Notes: generated by a model not told the origin, from the letters alone. Positions 52,714-61,713 are shown, counted from the first letter of the stretch. The stretch: DNA of 64,000 nt from Burkholderia paludis (GCF_000732615.1 NZ_JPGL01000006.1:124001-188000); one strand, 5' to 3'. Numbers and translations are program-made.

Positions 52714-53454
52714 ATGAACCCGAACCTGTTGAAACGCTCCGCGCGCTTGATCGCGGCCATTGCGTGCGTGACGCTGGCAGCGGCTGCCGCCCGTGCGGCG
52801 GTCGTCCCCGATCGCACGCGCGTGATCTACGATGGCGACGCGCAATCGCAGAGCGTGACCGTCGCGAACAAGAGCGATACGTACCCGTATGTGGTGCAGT
52901 CGTGGATCGAGGACGAGAGCGGCAAGAAGATCACGTCGCCGTTCATGGTGCTGCCGCCGCTGCAGCGGATCGAGCCCGGCGAGCGCAACGTGCTGCGGAT
53001 CGTGAAGCTGCCCGGCGATGCGCTACCCGTCGATCGCGAATCGGTGTTCTACCTGAACATCCGCGAGATTCCGCCGAAGACCGACGCCGTCAACGCGATC
53101 CAGATCGCGCTGCATTCGAAGCTGAAGCTGTTCTATCGGCCGAAGGGCCTGCAGCCGGCGGCGGATGAAGATCCGACGCTGCCGATGACGGTGAAGCTCG
53201 ATCCGGCGACGCGCAAGCTTGTGCTGGACAACCCGACGCCGTATCACGTGACGGTGGTCAAGCTGCTCGCGGGCGAAGACAGGCGGCCGCTGAAATTCAC
53301 CGGCGTGATGGTGTCGCCGAAGTCGGCCGCGACGACGGACGTGGCGGGCCCGCTGCCCGCGATGCTGGCGGTCGTGCACATGAACGACTCGGGCGGTGAA
53401 ACGGCCGTCAGGTATGCGTGTGACGCGTCGGCTTGCCGGAGCCAGCCGAAATGA
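52714..53454 (+). CDS. periplasmic fimbrial chaperone
   Basis: A protein of 246 residues of the PapD/FimC family with a signal peptide (MNPNLLKRSARLIAAIACVT..., cleaved near AARA). Two Ig-like domains follow, with the first beta strand VVPDRTRVIYDGDAQSQSVTVAN. The SPFMVLPPLQRIEPGERNVLRIVKL segment and FYLNIREIPPKTD carry the conserved positions for subunit binding. LHSKLKLFYRPKGL ends domain 1. It folds and caps subunits before delivery to the usher. AGAG-type ribosome binding sequence overlaps the end of the usher gene. Its TGA overlaps the ATG of the adhesin gene (ATGA). Confidence 0.94.
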   Translation: MNPNLLKRSARLIAAIACVTLAAAAARAAVVPDRTRVIYDGDAQSQSVTVANKSDTYPYVVQSWIEDESGKKITSPFMVLPPLQRIEPGERNVLRIVKLPGDALPVDRESVFYLNIREIPPKTDAVNAIQIALHSKLKLFYRPKGLQPAADEDPTLPMTVKLDPATRKLVLDNPTPYHVTVVKLLAGEDRRPLKFTGVMVSPKSAATTDVAGPLPAMLAVVHMNDSGGETAVRYACDASACRSQPK

Positions 53455-54485
53455 GCGCGGCGCACGGTTTGCATCGCGCGCGTGCGCGCGTCGTCGAGGT
53501 GTGCGTGCGCCTGCTGCTGGCATTCGGGCTGCTGGCCGTTGCGCAGTCGACCTGGGCCGTGCGCTGCCTGACGAGCAGCGGTGCCGACCAGTTCGTCGAG
53601 CCGATCGGCTCGGTGCAGACCTATCCGGTCAATGCGCCCGACGGCTACGTGATCTGGATCTCGCCGACGCGCACGACCACCGGCTACTGCTACAAGGACC
53701 TGGGCGCCGGTTCGCTGACGTTCGACGACCCGATCTCGTTCTATGCGAACCCGAATGGCGAGAACCCGCTCGCGTGGGGCCTCGAGATCGGCATTCGTTA
53801 TCTGGGCGTCGATTATTTCGGTGCGGGCAACCAGCCGGGCACCGGCGTGCCGACCGGGTTCGTCGTGCCGATCTGCAGCGATGCGAATTTCGCGGAGGGG
53901 CTGTGCCCGAAGATTCCGGTGAGCATCACATACCAGGTCGTCGTCCGGAAGGCCGGGACTTGGGTCGGCATCCCGCAGGATACCTATGCGGCATTTCAGT
54001 TCGACGGCGTGAAAGGGTTGAATTGCTGCAACACGAGTTTCCGGTACATCCTGAGCGGGCTGGAGAACCTGAAGCCGACGCCGTGCGTCGTCGACGTGAC
54101 GGTCACGCCCGAGCCGGGCATCGTCGACTTCGGATCGGTGCAGGCCACGCCGACCGGTTTTTCGCCGGTGACGCCCACGCAGCCGTTCTCGCTCGCGCTC
54201 ACCAAGCAGCAATGCGATACGTCCGTGAAGATACAGGGCTATTTGGACACGTCGAATCCGGTGCAGGGCAACCTGGTGCTGCCGTCGAGCGACAGCGGGT
54301 TCGGCGTGGCGATCCATGACGCAAAAGGAGCGGAAGTGCCGTTGCGCGAGCCGTTCGATCTCGCGAATTTCTCGGCGACGCAGACGCGCATCGACGTGCC
54401 GTTCACCGCGACGCTCAAGTCGCTCGGCAGGCCGAAGATCGGGCCGTTCACGGCCACGGTGACGGTGCAGGTGCTGTACGACTGA
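53451..54485 (+). CDS. fimbrial tip adhesin
   Basis: A protein of 344 residues, twice the size of the major subunit. Signal peptide at about 8-36 (cleaved after TWA). The N-terminal lectin/receptor domain (about 40-215) has several cysteines including GLNCCNTSFRY, not typical of shaft subunits. The C-terminal pilin domain (about 215-344) begins TPCVVDVTVTPEPGIVDFGSV and ends VTVQVLYD, with the penultimate aromatic pattern of chaperone-dependent subunits. ATG 53451 overlaps the chaperone stop. The receptor is unknown. It is the last gene of the operon; a terminator follows. Confidence 0.88.
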   Translation: MSAAHGLHRARARVVEVCVRLLLAFGLLAVAQSTWAVRCLTSSGADQFVEPIGSVQTYPVNAPDGYVIWISPTRTTTGYCYKDLGAGSLTFDDPISFYANPNGENPLAWGLEIGIRYLGVDYFGAGNQPGTGVPTGFVVPICSDANFAEGLCPKIPVSITYQVVVRKAGTWVGIPQDTYAAFQFDGVKGLNCCNTSFRYILSGLENLKPTPCVVDVTVTPEPGIVDFGSVQATPTGFSPVTPTQPFSLALTKQQCDTSVKIQGYLDTSNPVQGNLVLPSSDSGFGVAIHDAKGAEVPLREPFDLANFSATQTRIDVPFTATLKSLGRPKIGPFTATVTVQVLYD

Positions 54486-54526
54486 CCTTGCGGCGCATGC
54501 GCGGCCATTTGCCGATTCAACAAGAA

Positions 54527-54543
54527 CCCCGCGTTCAGCGGGG
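54527..54543 (+). repeat. short hairpin after the fimbrial operon
   Basis: CCCCGC / GCGGGG with a 5-nt loop, 42 bp past the adhesin stop. No T-run follows; the true terminator is 70 bp further on. Confidence 0.4.
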
Positions 54544-54609
54544 CATTCCGAGGGCGGGCGAAACCCGGTGATAACGGGGAACCCGAGAGAGACCGTCCGT
54601 GTCTGTTTG

Positions 54610-54641
54610 CCGCCGATTTCGAAAGAAGCGGCGGTTTTTTT
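54610..54641 (+). terminator. Rho-independent terminator of the fimbrial operon
   Basis: CCGCCG (54610-54615) pairs with CGGCGG (54629-54634) and is followed by seven T. It lies 125 bp after the adhesin stop and just before the convergent hypothetical gene stop at 54653. Confidence 0.8.
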
Positions 54642-54652
54642 ATGGGCGGCGG

Positions 54653-55639
54653 TTACGAGCCGGTGCCGGCCGACGGTTCGCCGAGCCGATACGCGGTAAA
54701 GAACTCGTACCATGGCGACCCGTTGTCGACCGGCACGTTCAAGGCGGACACACGTTGCCTGAGCGCCGTGAACACGGTATTGATCGACGCCTTCTGCGCC
54801 GCGTCGTTGAACGGATATGGCCGCGATCTTCCCGCCGCGAACGCGCCGTAGGCGATCGCGAGCAAGCGCGCGTTATCGTCGATGCTGCCGATCGACGTAT
54901 CGATCGTGTCGATGAAATGCGCGCGGTCCGCATCGCGCGACGCCGACAGGCACAGAAACACGAGTGCGGACAGTTCGTGCGGTTCGGCCGCGCGCATCAG
55001 GCCGGGCAGGCGCGCGACGATTTTGTCCACAGGTTCGTCGCGCAGCGCATCGCCGAAGTCGAGCACGGCGGTCATCGGATTGTGGTCCTGTTCGACGCGG
55101 TCAAGCGGCGGCTTGCCGGCAGCGCTCGTCGGCGGCGCGCGCAACGCGTCGGCCACCTGCTGCGTCCAGTCCGGAAAGATCATCCGCACGTTGCCGAACT
55201 GCTCGCCGCCTTCCGCGGCCGGATTCCATCGATAGACGATCGTGCCGCCGCGCAGGAACGGCGAATACAGGTGCTCGGGCGTCTGCGGCAGCGGCCGCCG
55301 GTTGATCGGCAGCCACGCGAGCGTCAGCCAGTCGTAGCGGCCGGTGGCGGGCACTGAAGCGCCTGAACTCGCGACGACTTCCCACGTGCCGCGATTCGCA
55401 TAACGCCGCCGCGCATCGGGCACCGGCACGGTCTGTCCTTTCGCGGTGTCGAAATACGACGTGCCGGTCACGTTCGCGCCGCTGTCCTGCGCGGGCGTGA
55501 TGCGGGAAATGACCCATGATGCGCCGTCCGCCGAGCGGTAGTCGGCCGGCTTCAGCGTCGCGACGTCATGCACCATGCGCGTTTCGGCCGCGACAGGGCT
55601 CGGGGGAAGGTTGGCGGGGGCGGCGACGATGGACGGCAT
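54653..55639 (-). CDS. hypothetical protein, 328 residues
   Basis: I do not recognise this protein. ATG 55639 has a strong GAGGAAAG ribosome binding site and the composition is natural, so it is likely real. There is no signal peptide or membrane segment. Features: GRYDWLTLAWLPINRRPLPQTPEHLYSPF and FLRGGTIVYRWNP in the middle (Trp/Pro-rich, possibly beta structure), then mainly helices (KIVARLPGLMRAAEPHELSALVFLCLSASRDADR). Its C-terminal half runs into the intergenic gap after the fimbrial terminator. No operon partner is close. Confidence 0.65.
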   Translation of the reverse strand: MPSIVAAPANLPPSPVAAETRMVHDVATLKPADYRSADGASWVISRITPAQDSGANVTGTSYFDTAKGQTVPVPDARRRYANRGTWEVVASSGASVPATGRYDWLTLAWLPINRRPLPQTPEHLYSPFLRGGTIVYRWNPAAEGGEQFGNVRMIFPDWTQQVADALRAPPTSAAGKPPLDRVEQDHNPMTAVLDFGDALRDEPVDKIVARLPGLMRAAEPHELSALVFLCLSASRDADRAHFIDTIDTSIGSIDDNARLLAIAYGAFAAGRSRPYPFNDAAQKASINTVFTALRQRVSALNVPVDNGSPWYEFFTAYRLGEPSAGTGS

Positions 55640-55926
55640 GGACTTTCCTCGGAAACGGGTGCGGCGTCGGACGCAACGCGTCGCACGCGGATGGCGCACG
55701 GCGGTGCGGGTTGTTTTCAATCACTGTAGAACTTCGCCGCCGGAAACGGAAATCGTCAGATTCGGCGCAGTCGGCTTGCATGCTCCCTCGTTCCGCCGCT
55801 TCGGCTTTATCCAGGGGCCGACGTTTGCTTGCGTTCCTGCATACAGCGCGTTGAAGGCAGGGGCGGGCATGCGGCCGTCTTCGTCGGGCAAGGTGACTGA
55901 TGAGTCGTGCGCCCGGCCGTGCGCAC
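55640..55926. other. gap upstream of the hypothetical gene
   Basis: 287 bp without a supported gene. It is the upstream region of the 328-residue hypothetical and the 3' flank of the acetyltransferase gene on the same strand. I see no operator-like repeat or terminator. Confidence 0.3.
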
Positions 55927-56403
55927 TCAGCGCGACAATTCCTTCCGGTAGAGCACGGCCCCCGGCTTTTCCGCGACGGTGTCGTAGAGCCGCATCGCCG
56001 TGTGGTTCGTCTCGTGAGTCTGCCAGTACACGCGTTCGGCGCGATGCGCACGCGCGGTGTCGTACACGGCTTCGATCAGCGCGCGGCCGACGCCCTTGCC
56101 GCGCTCGCTGTCGAGCGTGAACAGGTCCTGCAGGTAGCAGGTCGGCCCGGCGAGCGTCGTGCTGCGGTGATACAGGAAATGCACGAGCCCGACGAGCCGG
56201 CCGGCGCGCTCGGCGACGAGCGCATGCACCGGTTCGTAGACGTCGAAGAAGCGCGACCACGTGAGCTGGGTGATGCGCAGCGGCAGGGCCGTGTCGTCGA
56301 AGCGGCCGTAGAAGCGGTTATAGCCGTCCCACAGCGGCAGCCACTGGTCGTAGTCGTTTTCCGTGACCGCGCGTACGGTCAGTCCGGTGTCGTTGGCGTT
56401 CAT
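55927..56403 (-). CDS. GNAT family N-acetyltransferase
   Basis: A protein of 158 residues with the GNAT fold: VRAVTENDYDQWLPLWDGY opening, VGLVHFLYHRSTTLAGPTCYLQDLFTLDSERGKGVGRALIEA and ETNHTAMRLYDTVAEKPG. The acetyl-CoA pyrophosphate loop is Q/RxxGxG/A, seen here as RGKGVGRA. The substrate is unknown; close relatives act on small amines or amino acids. ATG 56403 matches the family start. It is divergent from the ABC exporter by 307 bp, with nested inverted repeats between them. Confidence 0.88.
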   Translation of the reverse strand: MNANDTGLTVRAVTENDYDQWLPLWDGYNRFYGRFDDTALPLRITQLTWSRFFDVYEPVHALVAERAGRLVGLVHFLYHRSTTLAGPTCYLQDLFTLDSERGKGVGRALIEAVYDTARAHRAERVYWQTHETNHTAMRLYDTVAEKPGAVLYRKELSR

Positions 56404-56710
56404 GTTGGCTGGCCTTTCGATGAGGAGGGCGCGCGCTGGCGATCGGGCCGGCGCGTCGCAGGTCTCCACGATAGGAAGTTCGCGGCACCATGGGTAGGCC
56501 CATGGCGACAGCATTTCATGGTGCCACGACCAATGGCCGGGCATCCGCGGAACAGGGTCGTGACGACGCGGCCAAGCCGGGCGAGCGCGTCCCGGCTTCG
56601 CGACAAGGTGTCGCCGCCATGCCGCCGGAACGCCGTCATGCGTTTCCTTTCGATCTGTTAGACTTTCCGCCCGCCTGTCGCCATCCGGGTCGCCCCCGGG
56701 TTTTCGCGTC
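56404..56710. promoter_or_regulatory. divergent region with nested inverted repeats
   Basis: 307-bp gap. An 18-bp dyad CCATGGG-TAGG-CCCATGG lies at 56488-56505. It overlaps the left arm of a longer 9-bp repeat GGCACCATG (56484-56492) / CATGGTGCC (56517-56525). The two pairings are mutually exclusive in part. They may be an operator for the divergent genes; no regulator is next to them. Confidence 0.45.
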
Positions 56711-58375
56711 ATGAACGAACACCACGCGCCGAATCCGATTACCGAGGTGCTGCGAGCCTACTGGAAGGCCGATCGCTGGATGTTGCTGACGGTCGCGGCG
56801 GTGGTCGTCCTGTCGAGTGCGAGCGCCGTTGCCGCGCCTTACCTGTTCTCGCGCCTGATCGACGCGCTGTCGCATCGCGGCGTGCTCCAGGCACTGATCC
56901 CCGGCTTCGTGCTCTATGCGGTGCTGCTGGGCCTGTCCAGCGCGCTGCAACGCGTGGTGCAGTATCTGTCCTTCATGAGTTCCGAGAATCTCGGATTCAT
57001 CACCGGCACGCGCTTCTTCGAGCGCATCCTGAAGAAGACCACGGCCTTCTTCGTCGAACACAACCCGGCCGAAATACAGAATGCGAACGAGCGCGGCAGC
57101 CGCGCACTGTCGGTGCTCGTGCAGCTCGCGCTGATGGACCTGATCCCCGGCACGCTGCAGATCGTGCTGACGCTCGCGACGCTCGGCGCGCTGATCAATT
57201 TCGAGGTCGTGGCCATCACGGCCGCCTACGGCGCGGTCGCGGTGACGATCGCGATCGTTGCCGCGCGGCGCTCGCGCGCGTTTCTCGACCGTGCCATCGA
57301 GGCCGGGCAGGAGAATGCGCGTTTCGTCGGCGGCGCGATCAATGCGATGGAGACGCTTCGACACTTCGGCAGCCATCGCTGGATGAGTGAACGTTTCACC
57401 GAGAAAGCGCGCGTCGAGCGCGACAGCTGGCGCGCGTATGTGCTGCAGCACGTCGGTTATCTCGTGCTGCTGGGGCTCGGCCTCGCGGTCCAGTTCTCGG
57501 TGACGTTCTGGCTGCTGCTGCCGCGCCATGAAGCCGGTGCGCTGTCGATCGGCGACATCGTGTTGTTCAACACGTTGCTGCTGCAACTGAACCTGCCGTT
57601 CGAAATGCTCGCGCGTTCGATCGACGAGAGCGCGCGCTCCCGCGCGGCCCTCGTGCCGTTCGCGGCGTTGTGGACGGCGCCCGAGGAGCGGCAGGTGTCG
57701 CACGCGTCGACGTTCGTGCCGCGCGAAGGGCGCGTGGTGTTCGAGCGCGTCGGTTATGCGTACGGCAACGGGCGCGGCGTGACCGATGTCGATTTCGTCG
57801 CCGAGCGCGGGGCGATCACGTTCGTCGTCGGCGAAACGGGGGCAGGGAAATCGACGGTCTTCAAGCTGGCGCTGAAGTCGATCGAACCGACCGGCGGCCG
57901 CATTCTCGTCGACGGCGTCGATCTCGCGGACATCGATCGCGCCGACTGGTACGGCGCGGTCGCCGTCGTGCCGCAGGATGTCGTGCTGCTGAACGAAAGC
58001 CTGGAGGACAACATCCTGCTCGGCCGGCCGCACGACGCGCGGCGTTTGCGCGAGGCGGCCGCGAAGGCGACGATCCTGCCGTTCATCGACGGCCTGCCGG
58101 ACGGCTTCCGCACGACGGTGGGCGAGCGCGGGCTGAAGCTGTCCGGCGGCGAGCGCCAGCGCATCGCGATCGCGCGGGCGCTGTACGGGAATCCGACCGT
58201 GCTGTTTCTCGACGAGGCGAGTTCCGCGCTCGATGAAGCGACGGAGCGCGACATCATGGAGCACGTGCGGCTGCTGGCCCGCGACGTCACGGTGATCGCG
58301 ATCACGCATCGGCGCTCGGTCATCGGTGCGGCCGACACGGTCGTGCGGCTCGGCGAGGCGGGCGTCTCGGCGTAG
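56711..58375 (+). CDS. ABC exporter, fused permease and ATPase (Atm1/MsbA type)
   Basis: A half-transporter of 554 residues: six membrane segments in the first ~310 residues, then the nucleotide-binding domain. The ATPase motifs are Walker A GETGAGKST, Q-loop VPQDVVLLNESLEDNI, signature LSGGERQR, Walker B TVLFLDEASSALD and H-loop AITHR. Segment FFVEHNPAEIQNANERGSRA and the domain order resemble the heavy-metal/Atm1-like exporters. It would act as a homodimer in the inner membrane. The substrate cannot be told. The start ATG lies just after an AT-richer promoter-like patch near 56640-56665. Confidence 0.9.
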   Translation: MNEHHAPNPITEVLRAYWKADRWMLLTVAAVVVLSSASAVAAPYLFSRLIDALSHRGVLQALIPGFVLYAVLLGLSSALQRVVQYLSFMSSENLGFITGTRFFERILKKTTAFFVEHNPAEIQNANERGSRALSVLVQLALMDLIPGTLQIVLTLATLGALINFEVVAITAAYGAVAVTIAIVAARRSRAFLDRAIEAGQENARFVGGAINAMETLRHFGSHRWMSERFTEKARVERDSWRAYVLQHVGYLVLLGLGLAVQFSVTFWLLLPRHEAGALSIGDIVLFNTLLLQLNLPFEMLARSIDESARSRAALVPFAALWTAPEERQVSHASTFVPREGRVVFERVGYAYGNGRGVTDVDFVAERGAITFVVGETGAGKSTVFKLALKSIEPTGGRILVDGVDLADIDRADWYGAVAVVPQDVVLLNESLEDNILLGRPHDARRLREAAAKATILPFIDGLPDGFRTTVGERGLKLSGGERQRIAIARALYGNPTVLFLDEASSALDEATERDIMEHVRLLARDVTVIAITHRRSVIGAADTVVRLGEAGVSA

Positions 58376-58411
58376 TGCACCTCGACCGCGGCGCCGATCG
58401 GCCGTCGCCGC

Positions 58412-59449
58412 TTACCGAAGGATCGGAGGGTTGAGCTGCGCGAACGCCGGTTGCCGGCGATACGGGAAGTACGGATAGGGCGCTTCCACCGCGCTCGCCG
58501 CATCGAGCCTGGCGACCTGCGCATCGGTCAGCGCCCAGCCCGCCGCGCCGAGGTTCTGGCGCAACTGTTCCTCGTTGCGCGCGCCGATGATGACCGACGA
58601 CACGGTCGGCCGCTGCAGCAGCCAGTTCAGCGCGATCTGCGGCACCGTCTTGCCGGTTTCCTCCGCGATCGCGTCGAGCACGTCGACCACGTCGTACAGG
58701 CGTTCGTCGTCGACCGGCGGCCCGTAGCTGGCCGTTTCATGCAGGCGGCTGCCTTCGGGCAGCGGCGCGTTGCGCCGGATCTTGCCGGTGAGCCGGCCCC
58801 AGCCGAGCGGGCTCCACACGAGGGCGCCGAGGCCCTGGTCGGCGCCGAGCGGCATCAGGTCCCACTCGTAGTCGCGGCCGACGAGCGAGTAGTAGACCTG
58901 ATTCGCCACGTAACGCGACCAGCCGTGCCGATCCGCCGCTGCCAGCGACTTCATGATCTGCCATCCCGCGAAGTTCGACACGCCGATGTAGCGCAGCTTG
59001 CCCGCGCGCACGAGAGCGTCGAGCGTCGACATCACTTCCTCGACCGGCGTGCCCGCGTCGAACGCGTGCAGTTGCAGCAGGTCGATGGTGTCGGTGCCGA
59101 GGCGGCGCAGCGCGTTGTCGACGGCGCTTGCCAGTCGCGCGCGCGACGTGCCCGCGTCGTTCGGGCCGTCGCCGGTCGGCAGGCCCGTTTTCGTCGAGAT
59201 CAGCACCCGGTCGCGACGCCCCTTGATCGCGGCGCCGAGCACGCGCTCGGATTCGCCGTCCGAATACACGTCGGCCGTGTCGAACAGGTTCACCCCGGCT
59301 TCGAGGCAGATGTCGATCAGGCGGCGCGCTTCGTCGACACCCGTGTTGCCCCATGCACTGAACAGCGGGCCGGTGCCGCCGAACGTGCCGGCGCCGAAGC
59401 TCAGGACGGGAACCTTGAGGCCGGAGCGGCCGAGGGGGCGATATTCCAT
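58412..59449 (-). CDS. aldo/keto reductase
   Basis: A protein of 345 residues of the AKR superfamily (Tas/YajO-like group). It has MEYRPLGRSGLKVPVLSFGAGTFGG, the catalytic Asp-Tyr in NLFDTADVYSDGESERVLG, LISTKTGLPTG with the catalytic lysine, LLQLHAFDAGTPVEE (catalytic His) and the NADPH-binding SSVIIGARNEEQLRQNL. It reduces carbonyl compounds with NADPH. ATG 59449 is the family start. It is divergent from a LysR gene, which is broken, and converges with the ABC exporter. Confidence 0.93.
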   Translation of the reverse strand: MEYRPLGRSGLKVPVLSFGAGTFGGTGPLFSAWGNTGVDEARRLIDICLEAGVNLFDTADVYSDGESERVLGAAIKGRRDRVLISTKTGLPTGDGPNDAGTSRARLASAVDNALRRLGTDTIDLLQLHAFDAGTPVEEVMSTLDALVRAGKLRYIGVSNFAGWQIMKSLAAADRHGWSRYVANQVYYSLVGRDYEWDLMPLGADQGLGALVWSPLGWGRLTGKIRRNAPLPEGSRLHETASYGPPVDDERLYDVVDVLDAIAEETGKTVPQIALNWLLQRPTVSSVIIGARNEEQLRQNLGAAGWALTDAQVARLDAASAVEAPYPYFPYRRQPAFAQLNPPILR

Positions 59450-59580
59450 GGCGGGTTTCCTTTGGATGTTCGAACTGCCGAGGGGGCGGCCGCGAGGCCA
59501 GGCGTCGCCCCACTGTATCGCTTGCGGATATTCCGGATAATTGGGCAGACTTCGAAAATATCCTTCGACAGAGGCGAACA

Positions 59581-60431
59581 ATGCTGCTCGACAATCTCGC
59601 GCTGTTCCTGCGCATCGTGGAGAAGGGCGGGCTGGCCGCGGCGGGTCGCGAGGTCGGGCTGTCGCCGGCCACGGTGTCCGAGCGGCTGACGGCGCTCGAG
59701 CGCCACTACGGCGCGGCGCTGCTCACGCGCACGACGCGCGCGATCAGCCTGACCGACGAGGGCCGCACGCTCGTCGACGGCGCGCGGCGCCTGCTGGCCG
59801 AAGCCGACGAACTCGAAAGCCGTGTGCGGCTGGGCGTGCAGACGCTGTCGGGGCCCGTGCGGCTGAGCGCACCGGCCGATCTCGGGCGCGAGCGCGTCGT
59901 GCCGGTCGTCGATGCGTTCCTGGCCGAGCACCCGGGTGTGACGGTCGACCTGCATCTCGGCGACGGTTATGTCGATCTCGTCGGGCAGGGGCTCGATTTC
60001 GCGATCCGCCGCGGCATGCTCGCGGACAGTTCGCTGCGCAGCCGCCCGCGTATCTCGCCGCGCACGGCACGCCAACGCATCCGGACGATCTCGCGTCTCA
60101 CGACTGCATCGTGATGCGTTTCGGGGCGGACCTGTATGCCGAATGGCCGTTCAGCATCGATGGCGAGCCGAAGCGCGTGATCGTGCGCGGCCGCCGCGTG
60201 GCCAACGACGGCGCGCTCGTACGCGCGTGGTGCATCGCGGGGCATGGCATCGCGCTGAAGTCGCTGGTCGACGTCGAGCAGGATCTGGCGTCCGGCGCGC
60301 TCGTCGAGATCCTGCGCGCCTTCTCGCCGGGCGACGTCGATTTGCAGATCGTCTATCCGGGCAGTGCCGCGCGGCCGAGGCGCGTGCGTGCGCTGATCGA
60401 CAGGCTGGCGCAGGCGCTGGCGGTAGAGTGA
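59581..60431 (+). pseudogene. LysR family regulator broken by internal deletion/frameshift
   Basis: The first part (59581 to about 60040) codes an intact LysR winged HTH and the start of the substrate domain (MLLDNLALFLRIVEKGGLAA, LDFAIRRGMLADSSLRSR). The rest of the domain (PPAYLAAHGTPTHPDDLASHDCIVMRFG to the end at 60431) continues in another frame. Between them the usual segment linking SLR to the ASPAYL strand is missing, so about a dozen codons plus a frame change have been lost near 60040-60050. The first frame stops at 60114 after 177 residues. It is divergent from the aldo/keto reductase, its probable former target. A sequencing error is the alternative. Confidence 0.8.
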
Positions 60432-60444
60432 GGGTGGGCTGGCG

Positions 60445-61584
60445 TCAATCCCACCAGGCGGTGTAGTCGGGGCCGCAGTCGATCTCGGTTGCACGCGGTT
60501 CCAGCAAGACGCGCGGCACGAACGGCCTGACGGGTGGCTGTGCAGCGGCCCACTCGGGATAGATACTGCGCCACTTGTCGATCAGCTCGCCTCGCCGGGT
60601 TTCGCTGACACTCGCATAGTAGAGGTCGCCATCCGCGTACGGCATCTTCGTCGGTGCGACGTAGTCGGGCAGTGCGGGCGCCTGATCGACCCGGCTGCCG
60701 ACGAGCGGAATCGCCGTCAGGTTCGGAAGCGTGCTCGATGCCTTCCGCATGCGCCGGTAGGTGCAGACTGACGCGTTGGTGCCGGGCGCATCGCCCGTCA
60801 CGGGTTCGTAGGGCGGCAGCTGTGCGGCGGCCGGAAGCGTGACCGCGAACAAGTAGACGGGCATGCGTTTCATCGGCCCGATCTTGTCGTAGTTGCGCAG
60901 CATCTCGATACCTTCGGGCCATGTGTAGTACCGCCCGATCGACATATCGTGCTGGACGGGTTCACCCGTCGACAAGAGGGTCATGTCGCCCTGCTCGTTC
61001 ACGTGTACGAGCGGCTTCGAGTCGCCGCCCGTCGCGATGTACAGGATTCCGCGCTCGACGACCATCGCCGGCACCGGGATCGGTGGTGTGCCGCCGTGCT
61101 TGCCGCTGTTGGTGTAGATGTGGTGAACGAGCGCCGGCATGTCGATCGTCCGGCGCAGGAAATGCTGTCCGCCGTCCGTCGAGAGCCAGATGAACAGGCG
61201 CGGGCACGCCTTGTCCGTGGCGACGCCGGTTTTGCATCGGCTCGACGAATCCTGTCCCGCGTAAATGACGATCGTATCGGGATCGTCGCTGTGGAACGTC
61301 ATGTATTCGATTCGTGCACCGTCCGGAAAGTCGGTCGATATATGTCGTGCGCTGTCGGCGAAGCGCCAGCGGGTCGAGCGGTAGTTACCGTCCGCGACCG
61401 GTTCGGTCAGCAATGCGCGATGCGCATCGAACTGCATGAACGGATAGAGCGGACCGACAACGGTGCGCGGCTTCGGATCCGAAGCGGTCGCGCATGCGCT
61501 CAGCAAAGCGGAGGCGGCCAGCGTAGCCGCGGCGCAACGGGCGGCGCGCATGACGCCGGCGGGCTGCAACTTTCGATCGATCAT
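60445..61584 (-). CDS. lipoprotein with sialidase-like Asp-box, possible orphan immunity protein
   Basis: A protein of 379 residues with a lipoprotein signal peptide (hydrophobic TLAASALLSAC, lipobox LSAC at about residue 31). The mature part has an Asp-box-like motif WLSTDGGQHF, typical of beta-propeller (BNR) blades, plus other strand-rich repeats. GTNASVCTYRRMRKASS follows later. Periplasmic lipoproteins of this look are annotated in Burkholderia as immunity proteins to T6SS lipase effectors (Tli-type); I recall this only as a resemblance. No effector gene is adjacent, so it would be an orphan. ATG 61551 is an alternative start. Confidence 0.65.
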   Translation of the reverse strand: MIDRKLQPAGVMRAARCAAATLAASALLSACATASDPKPRTVVGPLYPFMQFDAHRALLTEPVADGNYRSTRWRFADSARHISTDFPDGARIEYMTFHSDDPDTIVIYAGQDSSSRCKTGVATDKACPRLFIWLSTDGGQHFLRRTIDMPALVHHIYTNSGKHGGTPPIPVPAMVVERGILYIATGGDSKPLVHVNEQGDMTLLSTGEPVQHDMSIGRYYTWPEGIEMLRNYDKIGPMKRMPVYLFAVTLPAAAQLPPYEPVTGDAPGTNASVCTYRRMRKASSTLPNLTAIPLVGSRVDQAPALPDYVAPTKMPYADGDLYYASVSETRRGELIDKWRSIYPEWAAAQPPVRPFVPRVLLEPRATEIDCGPDYTAWWD

Positions 61585-61713
61585 GAACGATCCCGATGGA
61601 ATGAATGATTTTGTTGTTCGATGAATGGCAGGCACTCTAACGCATCGTTCGAATCGCTTGCCAACATTTCGTCATTTAGCTAATATTCAAAACGTTAAAC
61701 GAAACCGCACCTC

